Made by a program: the position numbers and the translations under genes. 64,000 nucleotides of DNA from Truepera sp. bin119. GTDB taxonomy: Bacteria > Deinococcota > Deinococci > Deinococcales > Trueperaceae. A model generated the notes under the pieces. That model had not been told where the DNA came from. It saw only the letters and a program-made list of their open reading frames with translations, and searched no databases. This document shows, in pieces, positions 46,594 through 56,477 of this stretch. Where the stretch lies: assembly GCA_002239005.1 (NCBI GenBank), contig MPNL01000008.1, positions 1 to 64,000 on the forward strand, in the 5' to 3' direction. Positions within the stretch are counted from its first letter, which is position 1; each line of letters opens with the position of its first letter.

Positions 46594-46776
46594 CTACAGC
46601 ACCCAGAGCACCAAGAGCGCTCCCAGCAGCGCTACCCACCCTGTCACCATTGCAAGGCGCTGCGCTGCGGGAGTATCGAGTTCGTTGCGGAGTGGTGGGA
46701 AGTAGCGCACCGCTAGAGTGAAGAACCACAGGACGATCAAAGGGACCCACACAAAGGGCTTGGCTGAGTCAGGCAC
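46594..46776 (-). CDS. Small two-helix membrane protein
   Basis: A 60-residue frame starts at GTG 46776. It has two hydrophobic helices (PFVWVPLIVLWFFTLAVRYF and LAMVTGWVALLGALLVLWVL) joined by a charged loop. The composition is that of a genuine small membrane protein, but no family is recognised. It is on the same strand as hppA, about 320 bp upstream of it. Confidence 0.5.
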   Translation of the reverse strand: MPDSAKPFVWVPLIVLWFFTLAVRYFPPLRNELDTPAAQRLAMVTGWVALLGALLVLWVL

Positions 46777-46960
46777 AACCCATTGTACTCCCGGTCATCC
46801 CTCCCGCCACTCTGGCCAAGAGATGATGGGTCCGTAGCCGGTATGGAGCTGCGAGAGCGGTGCCACCGGTCCAGAGCGGACTTCGAGGCGATGGGCGTCT
46901 CATCTAGCCGACTCAGACTCGGCAGACTCTTCCCCTCTGTGAGACCCGGTAGACTGGCGC

Positions 46961-48094
46961 ATGCACGTCGAAACCCCCACAGACGCCGCCGCGCTGGGCA
47001 GGAACCTCTCAGCCCGTATCGGCGCCCGAGCTGCAGAGGCCGACGCCCGCGGTTCGCTGCCCGACGAGGATGTCCTCGACCTGGTAGCAGCAGGTTACCC
47101 AGGCCTCTCCGCTCCACGCGATCTGGGCGGCCAAGGGGCCTCCCTGGCTGCCTGCGTAGCGGCGAACCTCGAACTCGCCAAGGGCAGCCCCTCCACCGCC
47201 CTAGTCGCCGCCATGACGGTACACGTGGTCGGCTACCAGCGGGAGGTGCGCACCTGGCCCGCCGACATCTTCGATCGGCTCTCGCGCGCAGCCGCCGAGG
47301 GCCAACTGCTCAACTCTGCCGCCAGCGAACCCAAGTTGGGCAGCCCGTCACGGGGAGGCCTACCCCAGACGCAGGCCGTCCTTAGGGGCGATCAGGTCGT
47401 GGTCTCTGGACACAAAACCTGGGTGACAGGCGGGCACCACCTCAGCCACCTGCTGGTCCGGGCGACCATGGACGACGAGAGGGTGGACATCTGGGTGCCA
47501 GCCCACACGGACGGGGTGCGCTGGGAGACGACCTGGGGCGACAGCCTTGCGCTGCGAGCCAGCGACAGCAACGACCTCTTCCTCGAGGGAGTTGCGGTAC
47601 CGGCGGATCATCTCCTCTCCGGAAAGGCGGCGCAAAATCCGGTTCCGAACATCTGGTTTCCCCTGCTGACGGCGGCCACCTATCTAGGCCCAGCGCTCGC
47701 CGCTCGCGACGAGGCTGTGCGCTACGCCCTCGAGCGAACCCCCACCGCCCTCGGCAAGCCCATCGCTACCCTGCCCAAGATCCAGCGCCAGGTCGGCGAG
47801 ATCGACGTCGCCCTCATCGCAGCCAGGACCGTCCTGCTCGATACGGCAGGGCGCTGGGACGGCGATCCCAAACAGGCGACCGCCTTCCTTCCGCTCGCGG
47901 CCGCCGCCAAACACCTCGCGGTCGAGACAGCGCTTGAGGTGACCGACCAAGCGCTGCGTCTGGTGGGGGCCGCCGCTATGGGTCGGCAGCTACCCTTAGA
48001 ACGTCACTTCCGCGACGTTCGCGCCGGGCTGATGCACCCACCCTCGGGGGATGCCGCGCTGGAGATGGTAGGTCGAGGAGCACTTGGGCTTTGA
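46961..48094 (+). CDS. Acyl-CoA dehydrogenase family flavoprotein
   Basis: This 377-residue protein has the three-part acyl-CoA dehydrogenase fold: N-terminal helices (PDEDVLDLVAAGYPGLSAPRDLGGQG), the central FAD-binding beta domain (SGHKTWVTGG, residues about 150-159), and a C-terminal helical domain with LVGAAAMGRQLPLERHFRDVRAGL. The typical catalytic Glu is not obvious, so it may belong to the DszC/hydroxylase-like side of the family. It stands alone on the plus strand and starts at ATG 46961. Confidence 0.85.
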   Translation: MHVETPTDAAALGRNLSARIGARAAEADARGSLPDEDVLDLVAAGYPGLSAPRDLGGQGASLAACVAANLELAKGSPSTALVAAMTVHVVGYQREVRTWPADIFDRLSRAAAEGQLLNSAASEPKLGSPSRGGLPQTQAVLRGDQVVVSGHKTWVTGGHHLSHLLVRATMDDERVDIWVPAHTDGVRWETTWGDSLALRASDSNDLFLEGVAVPADHLLSGKAAQNPVPNIWFPLLTAATYLGPALAARDEAVRYALERTPTALGKPIATLPKIQRQVGEIDVALIAARTVLLDTAGRWDGDPKQATAFLPLAAAAKHLAVETALEVTDQALRLVGAAAMGRQLPLERHFRDVRAGLMHPPSGDAALEMVGRGALGL

Positions 48095-48457
48095 ACTGTA
48101 TCTAGGCAAGGACCCAGCCTCAGCTACCAGCCACTAGAACCGAGAAGCTCCCCACCACTACCAGGGTGAAGACTGTCGACCGAACCAGGGGGTCCCACCG
48201 AGTTGGCGCAACTGAGAACTCGACCCAGAAGAGATGTGGAAGAACGAGTCGGGGGGCGTACCGGGAACAACTACGACTTCGATATTCCTGGGTCGACAGT
48301 CGGCTACTCCACCTTGATCTGGAGTGTCAGGAGGAACTCGAGCAGGGCCGACATGTGCGCTACGTTCGAACGATGTAATACCGGAGTGCGCGGAACAGTA
48401 CGAGGGCTTCCGCACTTTCCCTCAGGAGGTTACGAAACCGCTGCTAGGCACCCTTGA
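48095..48457. other. Intergenic region after the acyl-CoA dehydrogenase
   Basis: About 360 bp with overlapping short frames but no protein I can recognise. It marks the left edge of a decayed accessory zone. Confidence 0.4.
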
Positions 48458-48460
48458 CCT

Positions 48461-48466
48461 TATAAT
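48461..48466 (+). promoter_or_regulatory. -10 box TATAAT upstream of the truncated TM-macro gene
   Basis: A consensus TATAAT lies 17 bp before the ATG at 48484, in a locally AT-rich patch. No good -35 hexamer is seen at 17 bp spacing, so the promoter is only suggested. Confidence 0.35.
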
Positions 48467-48483
48467 GATTAGGAAATCGAGTT

Positions 48484-48744
48484 ATGTACGTACGCTGGCG
48501 CCATGTTCAGGACTTTCTACTCGGCGGGTTTGCTACCTACGGAGCACTCTGGCTGGCTGTCGAGTCAATCAGCGCTTTCTTCGTATCTCTGAAGCCGGGG
48601 GGATTGGCCGGATATAGTGCTCTCTTGTCCTTGGCTGCCATTGGGGGACTTTTGCGTGCTTGGCCGAAAAAATGGGTTGAGTTCCCAATTCCGGCATCGG
48701 ACTCGCCGTTCGAAATCCGGTTCAGTAACATTTTCGGGTCGTAA
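48484..48744 (+). pseudogene. Truncated TM-macro-like (DUF6430, Thoeris-type effector?) protein
   Basis: An 86-codon frame encodes two membrane helices (LLGGFATYGALWLAVES and GYSALLSLAAIGGLL). They are followed by RAWPKKWVEFPIPASDSPFEIRFSNIFG, which resembles the start of the macro-like domain in two-TM DUF6430 proteins (pattern ALPK...VSF...P.TDT..EI..GDIF). The frame ends at a TAA that lies inside the terminal repeat of element copy E (48738 onward). The insertion therefore appears to have cut the gene right where the macro domain starts. TM-macro proteins are effectors of type II Thoeris defence; that link is an inference. Confidence 0.45.
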
Positions 48745-49197
48745 CGTGAGATTATCTCTGCCCCCCCAAGGGGGGAGGCCCGTCCTGGTGCATCCTGCAC
48801 CAGGTGAGAAATAGAAACAGACCTCCAATAGCAAGTCTAGCCTGCGTCAATCATGAGTGCCCCAGCTACGGCCAAGCGGGCCAAGGCAACCTCAAGCAAG
48901 GACGGGTTCGCTGGACCCGTAAGGTCTACGGACCAGACCAGATCCGTTACTTACGCTGCCGAACTTGCCAGAGCGAGTTCAGCGAACGTAAGAACACCCC
49001 ATAAGGACGGACAAGACCCATAGAGTCTGTCCTTGGGGCTTCGTTGGACCCGTAGAGTCCGTCTTTGACCGTTTTCGCTTCGGGTGTGGAACAGCAAGAT
49101 CAGCGAGAGCAAAGCCATCACTATTGCTGATCCAGCGAATCCGTCCTTGAGTCTATGAGAGACGTTCCCCAGCGATGGCTGCAGGGCTGATCCAGGC
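48738..49197. repeat. Dispersed inverted-repeat element, copy E (right end lost)
   Basis: The left terminus GTCGTAACGTGAGATTATCT is the clearest family copy (48738-48766 with the following C run). 49075-49157 nearly repeats 30860-30945 of copy D, and 49157-49197 matches 31040-31082 after a gap. 49026-49085 matches the transposase remnant area 7383-7437. A terminal repeat on the right was not found, so it is truncated. It carries a short zinc-ribbon frame. Confidence 0.7.
48804..49004 (+). pseudogene. Transposase N-terminal zinc-ribbon fragment
   Basis: A 66-codon frame from GTG 48804 contains CVNHECPSYGQAGQGN and then YLRCRTCQSEFSERKNTP, a Cx4C...Cx2C zinc ribbon. The CPxYGxxGxGN...RCRxCxxxFSE pattern is common at the N terminus of several transposases. 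A stop follows directly where the helix-turn-helix and DDE parts would begin. It is embedded in repeat copy E, whose decay it may explain. Confidence 0.6.
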
Positions 49198-49313
49198 ATG
49201 AGGCCTGTGGGATTGTCATCGAAACTGCCCCGGAGAGCTGGGCATACACAAACCGATGTACCACCCCAAAGGTCGCTTCCGTCCAAGTCCCTAGGGGACG
49301 CAGGTGCTCATCC

Positions 49314-49541
49314 TCACGGCCTTTCCCCGAATTCCGAACGGGACACGCCGGATTGGCGGATGATCGACATCAGCGTGCCGGTCCGCAGCTCTCGGTGATC
49401 CGGCACCGGAACGGTAATCGTGCCGTCGGCATCGGTCTTCTGCATCGCGATGTGGCTGCCGCGCCGCCTGACCTCGACGAAACCGTTGGCGGCGAGGATG
49501 CGGCAGACCTCGCGGCCGGACAAGACGCGAAGTCTAGCCAA
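49314..49541 (-). CDS. hicA: HicA-family toxin
   Basis: This 75-residue toxin has the HicA pattern LSGREVCRILAANGFVEVRRRGSH, with the catalytic His near residue 30, then VPVPDHRELRTGTLMSIIRQSG. HicA is a small mRNA-cleaving RNase. TTG 49541, overlapping the hicB stop with GAGGT 5 bp before it, is preferred; another TTG 12 bp upstream also fits. Together with hicB it forms a type II toxin-antitoxin pair in a degraded region. Confidence 0.85.
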   Translation of the reverse strand: MARLRVLSGREVCRILAANGFVEVRRRGSHIAMQKTDADGTITVPVPDHRELRTGTLMSIIRQSGVSRSEFGERP

Positions 49542-49755
49542 TTGCGACCTCAATCTGGGTCACATAGACTTCGCCGCGCAGGCGTCGGTCGACTTCGTCG
49601 GCGGGCGCGGTCTCGAAAAACAGGGTGAGGGCTTCGGCAAGGTTGTCGCGCGCCTCGACGACAGTCTCGCCCTGGCTCGCGATATCCACCTCAGGGCAGA
49701 GTGCCACATAGCCATCGCCGTCACGTTCGACGATCGCGGTCAAGCGTCTGTTCAT
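49534..49755 (-). CDS. hicB: HicB-family antitoxin
   Basis: This 73-residue antitoxin has the RNase H-like HicB fold VERDGDGYVALCPEVDIASQG and the helix EARDNLAEALTLFFE. There is no C-terminal DNA-binding (ribbon-helix-helix or HTH) part, so this is the short form that neutralises HicA but may not autoregulate by itself. It precedes hicA with overlapping ends, the antitoxin-first order. Confidence 0.85.
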   Translation of the reverse strand: MNRRLTAIVERDGDGYVALCPEVDIASQGETVVEARDNLAEALTLFFETAPADEVDRRLRGEVYVTQIEVAIG

Positions 49756-50045
49756 ACTACGTCTCCCGTTCCAAGACTGTCTGGCCCCGGCATTCCGGTG
49801 GCCTCATGCGATGAATCGTCCGTAAAGACTCTTACCAGTAATGTCCCGGCTTCTCCTGTACAAAGTCACGACCCGAACTTAGGCTGATCTAGTAGGTCAC
49901 GAAATAAATTGACGCGCCTGTCTCTCCGACTCGTTGGATCTGTGCCACCATATACCAGTTCTGCTTCCGGAATTCCAGCGGACAGGTCCCCACTTGCTTT
50001 AGCCTTCAAGCGGTATGCTTTGGGTCAACTGTTCCGCCACTGGTC

Positions 50046-50282
50046 TTACGCCATCGAACCATTCCCGGAAGTAAGCACGCTCGTCCGGGCGGTAATACTC
50101 CATGAACGCTGGTCGTCCGATATCAGGTCATATTGGCGACAAGCGAGGCTCCTCCGAAACTCCGTCGCTGAGAACAGCACCTCCGGCTGCCGCGCCGAGA
50201 AGGTCAGCCCCCTCTCGCCCTGCCCGTTGCGGTAGAACAACTCCCGCCTGCTATGGGAGGTGCGGAGAACAAGCCAATTCAC
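50046..50282 (-). pseudogene. Remnant of a TolB/WD40-like beta-propeller protein
   Basis: The minus-strand frame reads RRELFYRNGQGERGLTFSAR, then QPEVLFSATEF and RQYDLISDDQRS. This resembles the GRELFYRNG...GxPxVLFxxxF...YDVSPDGQRF end of TolB-like propellers that often follow Ser/Thr kinase domains. Upstream the frame has no start or earlier blades, and a different frame continues downstream. It is a decayed fragment. The rest of 49756-50045 shows nothing recognisable. Confidence 0.4.
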
Positions 50283-50549
50283 ATATAGAACAATAACAGC
50301 CGTTATCCTAACGTTAGCACTGTGATGTCGATGGCAGGATGGGGATTCAGATGAACGACTCCTTCCGGGGCGCTGGCGTCACTGGGACGCGGGGTGAGAA
50401 AAATCGTATGGATCGCTGGAACAAAGCCTTGACATCCGATGTGTTTCTGACGCGCTTATCAGCGTCTAGCTATAGCCTAGCCCATTTGCCGCGCCCGACG
50501 GGCCGCGGCGCTCCAACACTCCCGACCGGCCGCACCGTGCGGTCGGACC

Positions 50550-50714
50550 ATGGCGACGCCGTGGCCCCGAATCCTCCTGGGCGCTCCGGACTCCTCGGTC
50601 ACGACGCTGAAGCGCGACGAACTGATCTACGAGGGGCGCGGCAAAGAGATAGAGAAGCTGGTCATGGCCGTCCGGGAATTGCAGAACTCGCTTCAGGAAG
50701 GCGGGTCGGAATGA
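50550..50714 (+). CDS. Unrecognised 54-residue frame in the decayed island
   Basis: The frame MATPWPRILLGAPDSSVTTL, then KRDELIYEGRGKEIEKLV and ELQNSLQEGGSE, has balanced protein-like composition unlike the surrounding frames. It ends in an ATGA with a following short frame (50711 on). It looks like the C-terminal tail of a lost larger protein. No family is recognised. Confidence 0.25.
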   Translation: MATPWPRILLGAPDSSVTTLKRDELIYEGRGKEIEKLVMAVRELQNSLQEGGSE

Positions 50715-51597
50715 ATGCGGTCCCCGCCGACCTGTCGCGAACCGCAGCGCAACGGCAAGCGTTGACAACCCGTCTGACCCACTCGCCCCCCGCTCGCATC
50801 GAATCCGGGACTGCGGCTTTCCCGCATGCTCCGCGATACTGATCTCGAAACGTTTGTCGAGCTCGTTCGACGTGCCGAGCGCGACGCCGCGAGGCCGCCC
50901 TGGTCGACTCGGTTCGCTACATGATGCACGTTTCCTGGTTCGACCTCAGGCAATTGCTGTACGCCCTCCACCGGAGATACTCAGTCACTAGCGGTGTGTC
51001 GATCTTGAGCCATCTCACGTTCAGTACCCGCGACTTCTGGACCGAAGTCGCATTCGCCGACCGGAAAGGGCTCACCAAGCGAAAGTGGCGCCCGCCTTCC
51101 GGCCGACAGCACGATTCCTGATTGGCTCTTCACTCAACTCTCCAACCACTATGCTGAGGCCGAATCGGACCGCGACCTCCCAGAATCGCGGCAGACGTCA
51201 TGCAGCGCTGATCACGCCGCCCGCGAAGCGCCCACCACCAAGGAGGTATTGGTGTTGGTTCCGCGGGCTTTGGGAACGGGGATCAAGCACTTCGGTATTA
51301 CCCACGGGTACCGTCGGGAGAGACGACCGGATCTCAAGCAGTACAACCGGACTCTTCGGATCCCGGTGGACCTTATGGTCAGCAGTGACTAAGGCGGCCT
51401 CGCCTTCTTCGACGCTGCCCGTGGCAACGAGAGGGATAAGGACCGCTCTACCGGGCTCATCCGGCGCTATCAGGAACTCGTGAATGTCGAGGCGCCGGAC
51501 TGATGACACCCTGATACTTGGCACGCCCATTCCATATAGGATTGCGTCCAGCCACTCAATCCTCTCGAGGTTCTCAGATAGGCTTGGCCTCGCTAAC
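50715..51597. other. Decayed region without an identifiable intact gene
   Basis: Plus-strand pieces at 50823-51121 (including MMHVSWFDLRQLLYALHRR) read like fragments of a protein interrupted by frameshifts. On the minus strand 51198-51530 encodes a 110-codon frame with VRRLDIHEFLIAPDEPG and VATGSVEEGEAALVTADHK. That frame also has protein-like composition but matches nothing I recognise. I treat the stretch as gene debris between hicBA and coaA. Confidence 0.4.
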
Positions 51598-52560
51598 TTA
51601 CAGCCTCTGAAGCTTCACCCTGATTACCTCGTGTCCTACACCCTTCTCCAGAATCAGCCTCGCCCGTTCCCGGGTCGGCAATATGTTCTCGCGCAAGTTG
51701 ATTAGGTTGATCCCGCGCCACAGTTCGCGCGCCTGGCTGCGGGCCCCCTCATCGGAGAGACTGCCGAAGCGGCGGAAGTACGAGGCGCTGTCCTGGAACA
51801 CGGTGTCGCGGAGGGTGAGGAAGCGCTCGACATACCAGCGCTCGAGCTCCACCTCATCTGCGTCCAGGTAGATGGAGAAGTCGATAAAGTCCGAGATGAA
51901 GGTGGTGGGCACCCGGCCCGGCACTCCGTCGCCGGTCTGGAGGATGTTGAGACCCTCCAGAATGACGATGTCGGGCCGGCGCACGGTCCGGGTCCGGCTG
52001 GGCACGATGTCATAGGAGAGGTGGGAGTAGACGGGTGCGGTCACCTCCTCCTCACCAGCCTTTAAGTCGAGGACGAACCGCAGCAGCTTCCGCTGATCGT
52101 AGCTCTCGGGGAAGCCCTTGCGATTCATCAGCGAGCGGGTCTCGAGGGTCCGGTTGGGAAAGAGGAAGCCGTCGGTGGTGATAAGTTCTACCCGCGGGTG
52201 GTTCGGCCAGCGGGCCAGCAACTCGCGCAGCACCCTGGCGGTGGTGCTCTTGCCCGCCGCCACGCTGCCAGCGATGCCGATGACGTAGGGCACCACCTTC
52301 GAAGCGGGCTTGCCGAGGAAGGTGTCGGTGGCATGATGCAGGTCCTGGGTGGCGGCCACGTAGAGGTTCAGGAGCCGCGAGAGCGGGAGATAGATCGCCT
52401 CGACCTCGGCCAGCGAGACCTTGTCGTTGAGGCTGCGGAGCGCCTCGAGATCGGCCTCGGTAAGGGTCAGAGGGGTCGCGGCCCGCAGGCGCTGCCACTC
52501 CGCCCTATCGAAGAGCAGGTAGCGGGAGGGTTCGGACCTACCGACCCGGGCCATCATCAC
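51598..52560 (-). CDS. coaA: Pantothenate kinase, type I
   Basis: This 320-residue enzyme phosphorylates pantothenate, the first step of CoA synthesis. The P-loop [17 protein letters not shown] is at about 97-113, TTDGFLFPN near 131, and [13 protein letters not shown] and [12 protein letters not shown] further on, all CoaA signatures. Its start overlaps the ALDH16 stop by 4 bp, making it the last gene of a deoC-GNAT-ALDH16-coaA unit. A CoaA-type enzyme rather than type III is informative, since many deep bacteria use type III. Confidence 0.95.
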   Translation of the reverse strand: MMMARVGRSEPSRYLLFDRAEWQRLRAATPLTLTEADLEALRSLNDKVSLAEVEAIYLPLSRLLNLYVAATQDLHHATDTFLGKPASKVVPYVIGIAGSVAAGKSTTARVLRELLARWPNHPRVELITTDGFLFPNRTLETRSLMNRKGFPESYDQRKLLRFVLDLKAGEEEVTAPVYSHLSYDIVPSRTRTVRRPDIVILEGLNILQTGDGVPGRVPTTFISDFIDFSIYLDADEVELERWYVERFLTLRDTVFQDSASYFRRFGSLSDEGARSQARELWRGINLINLRENILPTRERARLILEKGVGHEVIRVKLQRL

Positions 52561-54953
52561 TCTCCGTACGGCACCCAGACATTCTTCACCTGGGTAGCAC
52601 GGCGCAGGTACTCGTGCCCCTGCCCCTGCTCAGCGTCGAACCAGTCGCGCCGCTTCCCACCGTTGACCCAGGTGGCCTTGAGGTTACCGGTCGACTCGCG
52701 TTCGACCGCCGCGCTGCCCGCTGCCGAGCCGACGTACCAGAGAGTGGCAACCCCGTCGTGCCGGGCCAGCACCGTGGCCAATTCGTCGCGGTCGCCGGTG
52801 AGAATGTTGATGACTCCCCCCGGCAGGTCGCTGGTATCCAGCACCTGGTAGAGGTCGGTGGCGGCGAACGGCCAGCGGGGTGAGGGGACTGCCACCACCC
52901 GATTGCCCAGCGCCACCAGCGGAATCACCAGCGAGACGAACGCGAGCAGCGGTGCCTCATCCGGGCAGGCCACCGCAGCAACCCCCCACGGTTCGGGGAT
53001 CGCCAGGGTGACGTTGCGGATCGGGGTCGCGTGCACCTGCCCGTCGTACTTGTCGGCGAGGGCGGCGTAGTGGAAGAGGCGTTCGACAGCGGCCGCGAAC
53101 TCCCGACCAGCCTGCTGCTTCCCGGCCCCTGAGAGAGCCGAGAGGCACCGCTCGAACTCGGTCTCCCGGGCAACCAAATTCTCAGCCAGGTAGTAGAGGA
53201 CCTGGGCTCGGTTGTGGGCAGTGGTCCGGCTCCAACCGGAGGCCTTGGCGGCGGCCTCGACGGCGTTGCGAACATCCTTGCGGTTGCCCAGTGCGGCCTC
53301 CCCAAGGTGACCGCCGTCTGCGCCGAGTACCGGATAGCTGTAGCCACCGTCGGGCCGCAGCTGCCTGCCGCCGATATACAGCTTGGGGGTGCGGTCGACC
53401 CCCGCAGCCCCGTCCGAACCGGCAACCCCTGGGCCGGGCGGTGCGACCGAGGCCAGCTCCCCACCATCGTAGCTGGGGAGGCTCTTCTCCCAAAGCGGCT
53501 CGAGGTATTCGAACATACCCTCGAGGCCACCTTCGCGACCGAAGCCGCTCTCGCGGTAGCCGCCGAACCCGGAGGCGGCGTCGAATAGATTGGTCGAATT
53601 GACCCACACCACGCCGGCCTTGAGCTTGAGAGCGACATCCAGGGCCAGGTTCACACTCTCCGTCCAGACGCTGGCGGCCAGCCCATAGCGGGTATGGTTG
53701 GCCAGCGCCACCGCCTCGTCAGGGGTGCGGAAGCTCAGCGCCACGATGACAGGGCCAAAGATCTCCACCTGAGCGATGGTCGACGAGGGGGACAGGTCGG
53801 TGAAGAGGGTAGGCGGGTAGAAGTATCCTTCCTCCGGGACCGCCCACGAGGGTTGGTGACAGGTCGCGCCCTCGGAGATCCCCTGCTCGACCAGGCTGCG
53901 GATCTTCTCGAGCTGCACGGGCGCCACGATGGCGCCTAAATCGACGGCCTTGTCCAGCGGCGGCCCCACCCGAAGCACCTCCATACGGGCCCGGACCCGG
54001 TCCATCATTGCCTCGTAAACGCTCTCCTGGACCAGGAGCCTGCTCCCGGCGCAGCAGACCTGCCCCTGATTGAACCAGATCGCGTCGACCACCCCCTCGA
54101 CCGCACCGTCGAGGTCGGCGTCGTCGAAGACCACGAAGGGGGATTTCCCGCCCAGCTCGAGGCTGAGCCTCTTGCCGCTACCGGCGCTGGCCCTGCGAAT
54201 CAGCCGCCCGACCTCGGTCGAGCCGGTGAAGGCCAACTTGTCTACGCCGGGGTGCTCCACCAGGAGCGCTCCCGTCTCCCCGTCCCCGGTGACGATATTC
54301 ACCACCCCGGGGGGCAGACCCACCTCGAGGGTCAGCTCAGCAAAGAGCAGGGCCGTGAGCGGCGTGAACTCGGCCGGCTTGAGCACCACGGTGTTGCCCG
54401 CTGCCAGGGCCGGAGCGATCTTCCAGGCCAGCATCAGCAGCGGGAAGTTCCAGGGGATGATCTGCCCACACACGCCCACGGGCCCGTAGCCCTCGAAGCT
54501 GCTATCCATGAGCTGCGCCCAGCCGGCGTGGTGGTAGAAGTGGCGGGCCACCAGTGGGATGTCGATATCGCGTGTCTCGCGAATCGGCTTACCGTTATCC
54601 AGCGATTCGAGCACCGCCAGCAGCCGGCTGTGCTTCTGCACATGACGGGCGACAGCGTAGAGATAGCGGGCGCGCTGATGTGGCGTCAGCGCAGCCCAAT
54701 CGGGCTGCGCCTCCCGGGCCGCCCTGACCGCTCGGTCGACATCCCGCTCTCCCCCCTGGGCCACCCGCGCCAGCGGAGTGCCGTCGGCGGGGTTCACGGT
54801 CTCGAACGAGGCGCTGTCGGCGGACTCGACGAAGTGGCCGCCGATGAAGTGGGCGAAGGCCCGCTGGTGGCGGTCGAGCCAGGCGAGGGCCGGCGCAGGG
54901 TCCTCCGGTGCCGGGCCGTACTCCATGCTCTCAAAGAGCTCCCTTACAGTCAT
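52557..54953 (-). CDS. Two-domain aldehyde dehydrogenase, ALDH16 type
   Basis: The 798-residue protein contains a complete aldehyde dehydrogenase (about residues 40-500) with [38 protein letters not shown] (catalytic Glu) and the catalytic Cys in [10 protein letters not shown] second, ALDH-like domain (about 520-798, [15 protein letters not shown] onward) lacks a catalytic Cys motif. This layout matches ALDH16, where the second domain is structural. ATG 54953 overlaps the GNAT stop (ATGA) and is preferred to one 15 bp upstream. Next to deoC it probably oxidises the acetaldehyde released there. Confidence 0.88.
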   Translation of the reverse strand: MTVRELFESMEYGPAPEDPAPALAWLDRHQRAFAHFIGGHFVESADSASFETVNPADGTPLARVAQGGERDVDRAVRAAREAQPDWAALTPHQRARYLYAVARHVQKHSRLLAVLESLDNGKPIRETRDIDIPLVARHFYHHAGWAQLMDSSFEGYGPVGVCGQIIPWNFPLLMLAWKIAPALAAGNTVVLKPAEFTPLTALLFAELTLEVGLPPGVVNIVTGDGETGALLVEHPGVDKLAFTGSTEVGRLIRRASAGSGKRLSLELGGKSPFVVFDDADLDGAVEGVVDAIWFNQGQVCCAGSRLLVQESVYEAMMDRVRARMEVLRVGPPLDKAVDLGAIVAPVQLEKIRSLVEQGISEGATCHQPSWAVPEEGYFYPPTLFTDLSPSSTIAQVEIFGPVIVALSFRTPDEAVALANHTRYGLAASVWTESVNLALDVALKLKAGVVWVNSTNLFDAASGFGGYRESGFGREGGLEGMFEYLEPLWEKSLPSYDGGELASVAPPGPGVAGSDGAAGVDRTPKLYIGGRQLRPDGGYSYPVLGADGGHLGEAALGNRKDVRNAVEAAAKASGWSRTTAHNRAQVLYYLAENLVARETEFERCLSALSGAGKQQAGREFAAAVERLFHYAALADKYDGQVHATPIRNVTLAIPEPWGVAAVACPDEAPLLAFVSLVIPLVALGNRVVAVPSPRWPFAATDLYQVLDTSDLPGGVINILTGDRDELATVLARHDGVATLWYVGSAAGSAAVERESTGNLKATWVNGGKRRDWFDAEQGQGHEYLRRATQVKNVWVPYGE

Positions 54954-55483
54954 GCCCCTCCCCGCCAATCCTCCCTGATAAGGCTATAGACCACCCGCTC
55001 CTGAGCGCTGCCGGGCTGGGCCAGGACTTCCCCCTCCCGGAAGCCGAGCCGAGTGGGAACCGCCCTGCTGCGCGCGTTGTCCGGGTGGCAACGGATCTCG
55101 ACCCGGCGGAGCCCATACTCGCCAAAGAGTAGCTGGCAGGTCGCCGCCACCGACCGCACCATGATACCCCGCCCCTCGAAACCGGAGCCGAGCCAGTAGC
55201 CGACCTCGGTCGCACCCACGACCCTGTCGAGGTAGTGCAGGCCGATCCCGCCCGCCAACTCGCCTCCCAACCAGATACCCGCCTGGAAACCGTCGCCCCG
55301 GGCAAACTGCTCGAGTCCGCGCTCGATAAAGTCACTCTGGCTCTCCAGACTCGCCTCCCAGGCCCACGGCAGCCAGCGGCCGAGGCGTTCGCGATTGGCC
55401 AGGACCAAGCGGTAGAGCGGATCGGCGTGGTGGCGCTCCAGCAGGGCAATTCGCAGTTCGGTGTCGACGTCGAAGGCGAACAA
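54950..55483 (-). CDS. GNAT acetyltransferase, RimJ/RimL-like
   Basis: This 177-residue GNAT-fold protein has the family start LRIALLERHHADPLYRLVLANRERLGRWLPWA, the acceptor-side GYWLGSGFEGRGIM (acetyl-CoA loop, residues about 100-113) and VEIRCHPDNARSRAVPTRLGF. TTG 55483 is proposed because it lies 5 bp past the deoC stop and no in-frame ATG occurs at the right place; longer frames overlap deoC. Substrate may be a protein N terminus or a small amine. Confidence 0.8.
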   Translation of the reverse strand: MFAFDVDTELRIALLERHHADPLYRLVLANRERLGRWLPWAWEASLESQSDFIERGLEQFARGDGFQAGIWLGGELAGGIGLHYLDRVVGATEVGYWLGSGFEGRGIMVRSVAATCQLLFGEYGLRRVEIRCHPDNARSRAVPTRLGFREGEVLAQPGSAQERVVYSLIREDWRGGA

Positions 55484-55487
55484 CGGC

Positions 55488-56477
55488 TCACCCCAGCGGG
55501 TGGCGGAAGGCCGCCGAGTAGCGCCCCGTGACGTAGTGCTCGAGCTGCCGCTCGATGTCGGCGAGCAGGCTCGAAGCGCCGAAGCGGAACAGTTCGGGCT
55601 CGAGCCAATCCCGCCCCAACTCCTCCTTGACGAGGACCAGCCAGTCGAGCGCCTGCTTGGCGCTGCGGATGCCGCCAGCCGGCTTGAAGCCGACTCGAAC
55701 ACCGGTCCGCGCCAGGTAGTCGCGGATGGCCCGGATCATTACCAGACTTACCTCCAAAGTGGCGTTGACCGACTCCTTGCCGGTCGAGGTCTTGATGAAG
55801 TCGGCACCCGCCTGCATCGCCACAACCGAGGCCTTATAGACGTTGCGGAGCGTGCCCAGTTCGCCGGTGGCCAAGATCGCCTTGAGGTGCGCGTCCCCGC
55901 AGGCCTCCCGGAGAGACCGCAGCTCCCGGTAGAGAGCGGACCAGTCGCCGGTAAGGACAAACCTGCGGCTGATCACGATGTCGATCTCGCGGGCTCCCGC
56001 TTCGACCGAGGCGGAGATCTCGGCCAGTCGCTGCCGATACGGCGAGAGGCCCGCCGGGAACCCGGCTGAGACCGCCGCGACCGGCACCCCCGACCCGCGG
56101 AGCGCCGCCACCGCCGGGGGTACCATCGCGTGGTAGACGCAGACCGCCGCCGTGGTGAGCCCGGCGTCGGCCATCCTCAGCGCCTTGAGAAGGTCGCTAC
56201 GGACCGGCTGTCTAGCCTTCGCCGCCAGCCGGCGGACGTTGCCGGCCGTATCGTCGCCGGCAAGGGTGGTGAGATCGATCAGGGTGATCGCCCTGAGGAG
56301 CCACGCCGCCTGGTGTGCCTTCTTCACGCTCCGGCGGGTGGTGAGGGTGGTGACGCGCCGCTCTACCGCACTCAGGTTCACCCGGGCGTTCTCGAACCAT
56401 TCAGGCTCGAACGGGGTACCGGGGTTGCGGGCTTCGGAAGGCACCGGTTCTACAGAGCGTCGTTCCGCTACGGCCAT
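55488..56477 (-). CDS. deoC: Deoxyribose-phosphate aldolase
   Basis: This 329-residue aldolase cleaves 2-deoxyribose 5-phosphate to glyceraldehyde 3-phosphate and acetaldehyde. It has IDLTTLAGDDT near the start of the barrel and the Schiff-base Lys in ADFIKTSTGKES. GFKPAGGIRSAKQAL carries the second Lys. Length exceeds the 220-260 residues of short bacterial DeoC and fits the longer, eukaryote-like subtype. It starts the operon that continues with GNAT, ALDH16 and coaA. Confidence 0.93.
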   Translation of the reverse strand: MAVAERRSVEPVPSEARNPGTPFEPEWFENARVNLSAVERRVTTLTTRRSVKKAHQAAWLLRAITLIDLTTLAGDDTAGNVRRLAAKARQPVRSDLLKALRMADAGLTTAAVCVYHAMVPPAVAALRGSGVPVAAVSAGFPAGLSPYRQRLAEISASVEAGAREIDIVISRRFVLTGDWSALYRELRSLREACGDAHLKAILATGELGTLRNVYKASVVAMQAGADFIKTSTGKESVNATLEVSLVMIRAIRDYLARTGVRVGFKPAGGIRSAKQALDWLVLVKEELGRDWLEPELFRFGASSLLADIERQLEHYVTGRYSAAFRHPLG

